From NCBI GenBank assembly GCA_946885755.1, contig CAMPHB010000026.1, positions 1 to 10,238 of the forward strand: a stretch of 10,238 bases of DNA, in the 5' to 3' direction. The notes under the pieces were generated by a model. The model saw only the letters and a list, made by a program, of their open reading frames with translations, searched no databases and was not told the DNA's origin. Below are positions 7,947-10,238 of the stretch, piece by piece. The translations under genes were made by a program, and so were the position numbers. Numbering within the stretch: position 1 is the first letter of the stretch; each line of letters begins with the position of its first letter. The DNA is from an uncultured Methylophaga sp. GTDB taxonomy: Bacteria > Pseudomonadota > Gammaproteobacteria > Nitrosococcales > Methylophagaceae.

Positions 7947-8489
7947 ATGTTGACGCGACTGTTTGCTCCTGCACTTGTAATATTCAGCTTTTTTGTTTCA
8001 GCTTCCGCGATGGCTGCTACCGCTGCCGAAATCGACATTAATGTCGATGAAACAATAGAACGTTTTAAACAGGAAGTCGCCGGTGGTGAGCGTTTTTTAG
8101 GCAAAGCCAAAGGTATTCTGGTGTTTCCCAATGTCATCAAAGCCGGCTTTGGTATTGGCGGTGAATATGGTGAAGGTGCTTTACGTATCGGCGGCAAGAC
8201 CACCGCTTATTACAATACTGCCGGTGCCTCAATTGGTTTTCAGCTGGGTGTGCAAAGCAAATCGATTGTCATCGTCTTTCTTGAAGACAAAGCACTGGAA
8301 TATTTTCAATCCAGTAAAGGCTGGGAAGCCGGTGTTGATGGCTCGGTGGCCGTCGTTGAATGGGGTGTAGGCGAAGACATCAATACCATTAATGTTGAAG
8401 ATCCGATTGTTGGTTTTGTTTTCAGCAATAAAGGGCTGATGTTTAACCTGACACTGGAAGGCTCTAAATTCACCCGCATAAGTAAATGA
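7947..8489 (+). CDS. Secreted SYLF-domain (Ysc84-type) protein
   Basis: A 180-residue protein with a signal peptide at 1-23 (hydrophobic core, cut after SAMA), so it is exported to the periplasm or beyond; there is no lipobox. The mature part starts with a short helical region (~28-45) and continues into a SYLF/Ysc84 domain: GERFLGKAKGILVFPNVIKAGFGIGGEYGEG and later segments are typical of the family. The SYLF domain binds lipids, notably phosphoinositides, in eukaryotic relatives; the bacterial role is not established. The start is supported by GAGGA at 7935-7939, 7 bases before the ATG. The gene follows the ybiT terminator, so it must have its own promoter, and its TGA overlaps the ATG of the ASCH gene. 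Confidence 0.9.
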   Translation: MLTRLFAPALVIFSFFVSASAMAATAAEIDINVDETIERFKQEVAGGERFLGKAKGILVFPNVIKAGFGIGGEYGEGALRIGGKTTAYYNTAGASIGFQLGVQSKSIVIVFLEDKALEYFQSSKGWEAGVDGSVAVVEWGVGEDINTINVEDPIVGFVFSNKGLMFNLTLEGSKFTRISK

Positions 8490-8821
8490 TGTTAACTGAC
8501 TACCCGGCAAAAACCTGCGAACTGGATCGTCTGGTCACCCAGCCAAAGCTGATTGCAAAAGCTGTCAGCGGTGATAAAACCGAGCAGCGCCGCAATGGTT
8601 TATATGGCTATCCCGGTGAGCGTTTTAGCCTGAATGGTATCAACTTTGAAATCACCGCTGTCTGCCAACAGCCGTTGGGGGACATGACCGAAGCCGATGC
8701 CAGAGCCGAAGGTTTTGATAATCTCAATGAATACCAACAACTGATTTTACGGATGCATCCGGGTATGCAATGGCAGCCAGACGCGCTGGTCTGGCTGCAT
8801 CAATTTCGTCGTTTGGACTAA
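8486..8821 (+). CDS. ASCH-domain protein
   Basis: A cytoplasmic protein of 111 residues (110 if the second ATG is used). The ASCH pattern is visible: TQPKLIAKAVSGDKTEQRR (18-36) with the conserved GxKTxE-type turn (Lys31, Thr32, Glu33), a YPGE segment (42-45), a beta core, and GDMTEADARAEGF followed by a helix and MHPGMQW. ASCH domains have a PUA-like fold and are thought to bind RNA or modified nucleosides. The E. coli relative YqfB hydrolyses N4-acetylcytidine, but its catalytic Thr appears to be Gln34 here, so that activity should not be transferred. Translation starts at ATGA, overlapping the SYLF stop, with no strong Shine-Dalgarno, which suggests coupling. Its TAA overlaps the stop of the convergent dodecin gene. 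Confidence 0.85.
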   Translation: MMLTDYPAKTCELDRLVTQPKLIAKAVSGDKTEQRRNGLYGYPGERFSLNGINFEITAVCQQPLGDMTEADARAEGFDNLNEYQQLILRMHPGMQWQPDALVWLHQFRRLD

Positions 8822-9027
8822 TCTTCCAGCCGGAATCCCACTTTTATGGTCACCTGCCAGTATTTGATTTTGCCATCCTCAATATAACCACGGGTATCAA
8901 TCACCTGAAACCAATGCATCATATGCACCGTTTTTGATGCCTTGGCAATGGCATTTTCAATGGCTTTATCGGAACTCTCGGTTGAACTGCCGGTGATTTC
9001 AATATGTTTGTAGGTGTGCTCAGTCAT
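8818..9027 (-). CDS. Dodecin (flavin-binding protein)
   Basis: A 69-residue cytoplasmic protein of the dodecin family, small proteins that assemble into hollow dodecamers that bind and sequester FMN or related flavins. It shows the family pattern: a first strand HTYKHIEITGSS, one helix (~18-34, SSDKAIENAIAKASKTV), then WFQVIDTRGYIEDGKIKYWQVTIKVGFRLED. Trp39 is at the position of the flavin-stacking Trp, and Gln58 fits the conserved Gln that contacts the isoalloxazine ring. Length is normal for the family. AAGGAG (complement of 9033-9038) lies 5 bases before the ATG. The gene converges on the ASCH gene, and the two stop codons overlap. It is divergent from deaD. Confidence 0.95.
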   Translation of the reverse strand: MTEHTYKHIEITGSSTESSDKAIENAIAKASKTVHMMHWFQVIDTRGYIEDGKIKYWQVTIKVGFRLED

Positions 9028-9066
9028 TTGCGCTCCTTATCGTTCATTAACAGGTCAGTTTTAATC

Positions 9067-9072
9067 ATCATA
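9067..9072 (-). promoter_or_regulatory. Putative -10 box for the dodecin gene
   Basis: On the minus strand this reads TATGAT (5 of 6 to consensus), about 40 bases upstream of the dodecin ATG. At 17-base spacing the -35 region reads TTTATT, a poor match, so this is a weak candidate. Confidence 0.35.
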
Positions 9073-9131
9073 ACGCTGTAGCCAGCACGAATAAACAAAT
9101 GATTTTGCTATCTTTTACGCCATTACACCGG

Positions 9132-9137
9132 TATAAT
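9132..9137 (+). promoter_or_regulatory. Putative -10 box for deaD
   Basis: A perfect TATAAT lies 63 bases before the helicase ATG. The expected -35 area (about 9109-9114, TATCTT) is poor. Transcription would begin near 9144, giving a leader of about 56 bases that includes the hairpin at 9162-9181. Confidence 0.55.
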
Positions 9138-9161
9138 CCGCCTCTTGCTTACATCCCCAGA

Positions 9162-9181
9162 CAGTTTTGTCCGCAAAACTG
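9162..9181 (+). promoter_or_regulatory. Leader hairpin with UCCG tetraloop before deaD
   Basis: CAGTTTTG (9162-9169) and CAAAACTG (9174-9181) are perfect complements closing the 4-base loop TCCG, a UNCG-type tetraloop in RNA. It ends 18 bases before the ATG and just upstream of the ACAGG ribosome-binding region (9188-9192). A short CTTTTC follows the stem, too short for a confident terminator. Its place in the predicted 5' leader suggests post-transcriptional control, which is an inference. Confidence 0.5.
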
Positions 9182-9199
9182 CTTTTCACAGGTTACCCC

Positions 9200-10238
9200 A
9201 TGTCCACAGAACAAAACGACGCTGCGCCCTCATTCAATGAGTTAGGGCTGGCCCCCGCTATTTTGCAAGCGGTTCAACAAGCCGGTTATGAAACCCCGTC
9301 GCCGATTCAGGCGCAAAGTATTCCGCCACTCCTGGCCGGCCGCGACTTACTTGGTCAGGCGCAAACCGGTACCGGTAAAACTGCGGCTTTTGCGCTGCCG
9401 TTACTGAGCCGTTTAGATTTAAAAAGTAAAGCCACCCAGTTATTGGTGTTAGCACCGACCCGCGAATTGGCGATTCAGGTGTCTGAAGCCATGCAGTCTT
9501 ATGCCAAACATCTAAAAGATTTTCATATCCTGCCGATTTACGGCGGTCAGAGCATGGGCATTCAGCTGCGTTCGTTGCAGCGTAATCCACAGGTTGTAGT
9601 CGGCACACCGGGCCGGATCCTCGATCATATTCGCCGTGGGACGTTAAAGCTGGCCAAGCTGGAAGCGCTGGTACTCGACGAAGCTGACGAAATGCTGCGT
9701 ATGGGTTTTATTGATGATGTTGAAACCATCCTCAAAGAAACCCCGGAAAGCCGTCAGGTAGCGTTGTTTTCAGCAACCATGCCCGGCCCGATTCACCGTG
9801 TGGCGCAGAATTATCTGAAAGATCCGGTTGAAGTCCGCATTCAAAGCAAAACCTCCACCGTCACCACCATTAACCAGCGTTACTGGCAGGTCACCGGCAT
9901 GCACAAACTGGATGCGCTGACCCGCATTCTGGAAGTCGAAGACTTCGACGGCATGATTATTTTCGTGCGCACCAAAAACGCCACGGTCGAATTGGCCGAA
10001 AAGCTCGAAGCCCGCGGTTATTCCGCTGCCGCCATTAACGGTGATATGAATCAGGCGCTGCGTGAAAAAACCATCGAGCGTATGAAAAAAGGCAGTATCG
10101 ATATTCTGATCGCCACCGATGTTGCGGCGCGGGGAGTGCACGTCGACGACATCGAACTCGTAATCCACGTCGATCCACCGGCCGAGCACATGGCGTACCT
10201 GCAACGCAGCGGTCGAACCGCCCGGGCGGTGCGACCGC
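9200..10238 (+). CDS. deaD: DEAD-box ATP-dependent RNA helicase DeaD/CsdA, 3'-truncated by the window edge
   Basis: 346 codons of an ATP-dependent RNA helicase that, in E. coli, assists ribosome assembly and mRNA turnover in the cold. Residues 1-311 follow DeaD closely: FNELGL Q-motif region, YETPSPIQ, Walker A AQTGTGKT (Lys60), PTRELA, VGTPGR, DEAD at 160-163, SAT at 191-193, then RecA domain 2 with [22 protein letters not shown] and [11 protein letters not shown]. The C-terminal RNA-binding part typical of DeaD lies beyond the edge. From about residue 313 the sequence no longer resembles DeaD: motif VI reads QRSGRTARA instead of HRIGRTGRA, and the reading ends in an odd AVRP. I think this tail is foreign. 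The ATG at 9200 is preceded by ACAGG with 7-base spacing. Divergent from the dodecin gene. Confidence 0.93.
   Translation, partial: MSTEQNDAAPSFNELGLAPAILQAVQQAGYETPSPIQAQSIPPLLAGRDLLGQAQTGTGKTAAFALPLLSRLDLKSKATQLLVLAPTRELAIQVSEAMQSYAKHLKDFHILPIYGGQSMGIQLRSLQRNPQVVVGTPGRILDHIRRGTLKLAKLEALVLDEADEMLRMGFIDDVETILKETPESRQVALFSATMPGPIHRVAQNYLKDPVEVRIQSKTSTVTTINQRYWQVTGMHKLDALTRILEVEDFDGMIIFVRTKNATVELAEKLEARGYSAAAINGDMNQALREKTIERMKKGSIDILIATDVAARGVHVDDIELVIHVDPPAEHMAYLQRSGRTARAVRP
10133..10238 (+). other. Suspect chimeric tail of the sequence
   Basis: These last ~106 bases are about two thirds G+C against roughly half just before. They encode [15 protein letters not shown] and [11 protein letters not shown], which resemble actinobacterial DEAD-box helicases rather than the DeaD protein encoded up to VAARG. 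The switch falls in a region nearly identical among helicases (10111-10132), where assembly errors are likely. Treat as probable misassembly; recombination between helicase genes is the less likely alternative. Confidence 0.65.

Noticed and set aside
7947..9027. SYLF-ASCH-dodecin cluster as a defence or toxin-antitoxin island
   Set aside because: There is no nuclease, protease, sensor or toxin-like partner, and the dodecin gene is separately transcribed on the opposite strand; the families are scattered core or accessory genes.
9770..10204. Open minus-strand frame of 144 codons opposite deaD
   Set aside because: It lies entirely antisense to the conserved helicase; its Phe/Val/Asp/Gly-rich composition is typical of a shadow reading.
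1..10238. CRISPR arrays, insertion sequences, integrases, attachment sites, tRNA or rRNA genes
   Set aside because: No regularly spaced repeats, terminal inverted repeats with transposase, integrase genes or RNA-gene patterns were seen on either strand.

Overview
The window looks like ordinary chromosome from a gammaproteobacterium of intermediate GC content (about half G+C by eye, not computed). The main reasons are the close E. coli-type identity of several products by recall: Ung, MsrB, the GIY-YIG protein YhbQ, the ABC-F ATPase YbiT and the cold-shock RNA helicase DeaD. I cannot place it to genus. There is no rRNA, tRNA, CRISPR array, insertion sequence, integrase or phage gene.

Layout from left to right: uracil-DNA glycosylase (ung) runs leftward. 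It is divergent from a rightward two-gene signalling operon, a REC-HD-GYP response regulator (predicted cyclic-di-GMP phosphodiesterase) that overlaps by 29 bases a very large BvgS/EvgS-like hybrid histidine kinase. The kinase has a signal peptide, two periplasmic solute-binding-type sensor domains, one membrane helix, PAS, HisKA, HATPase and REC domains, and a C-terminal helical region that looks like an Hpt domain whose phosphoacceptor His is replaced by Lys. Next come msrB (methionine sulfoxide reductase B) overlapping a small GIY-YIG protein, then ybiT, which starts with GTG and ends at a clear intrinsic terminator. After the terminator sit a secreted SYLF/Ysc84-type protein and an ASCH-domain protein joined by an ATGA overlap. 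A leftward dodecin (flavin-binding) gene converges on them, with the stop codons overlapping. The right end holds a DeaD-type DEAD-box RNA helicase with a hairpin in its leader, cut by the window edge.

The most coherent functional unit is the sensor kinase/HD-GYP pair: a periplasmic small-molecule signal would be turned into control of cyclic-di-GMP breakdown. The other genes are maintenance and stress functions (base-excision repair, methionine repair, ribosome-associated ABC-F factor, flavin storage, cold-shock helicase), and nothing else forms an obvious dedicated system.

The last ~105 bases do not match the rest. Inside the deaD frame, right after the conserved VAARG motif, the protein switches from DeaD-like sequence to one resembling actinobacterial DEAD-box helicases. 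GC jumps to about two thirds, and the final codons look shifted by one missing base. I read this as a chimeric, low-quality sequence end rather than biology, so the last ~105 bases should not be trusted.
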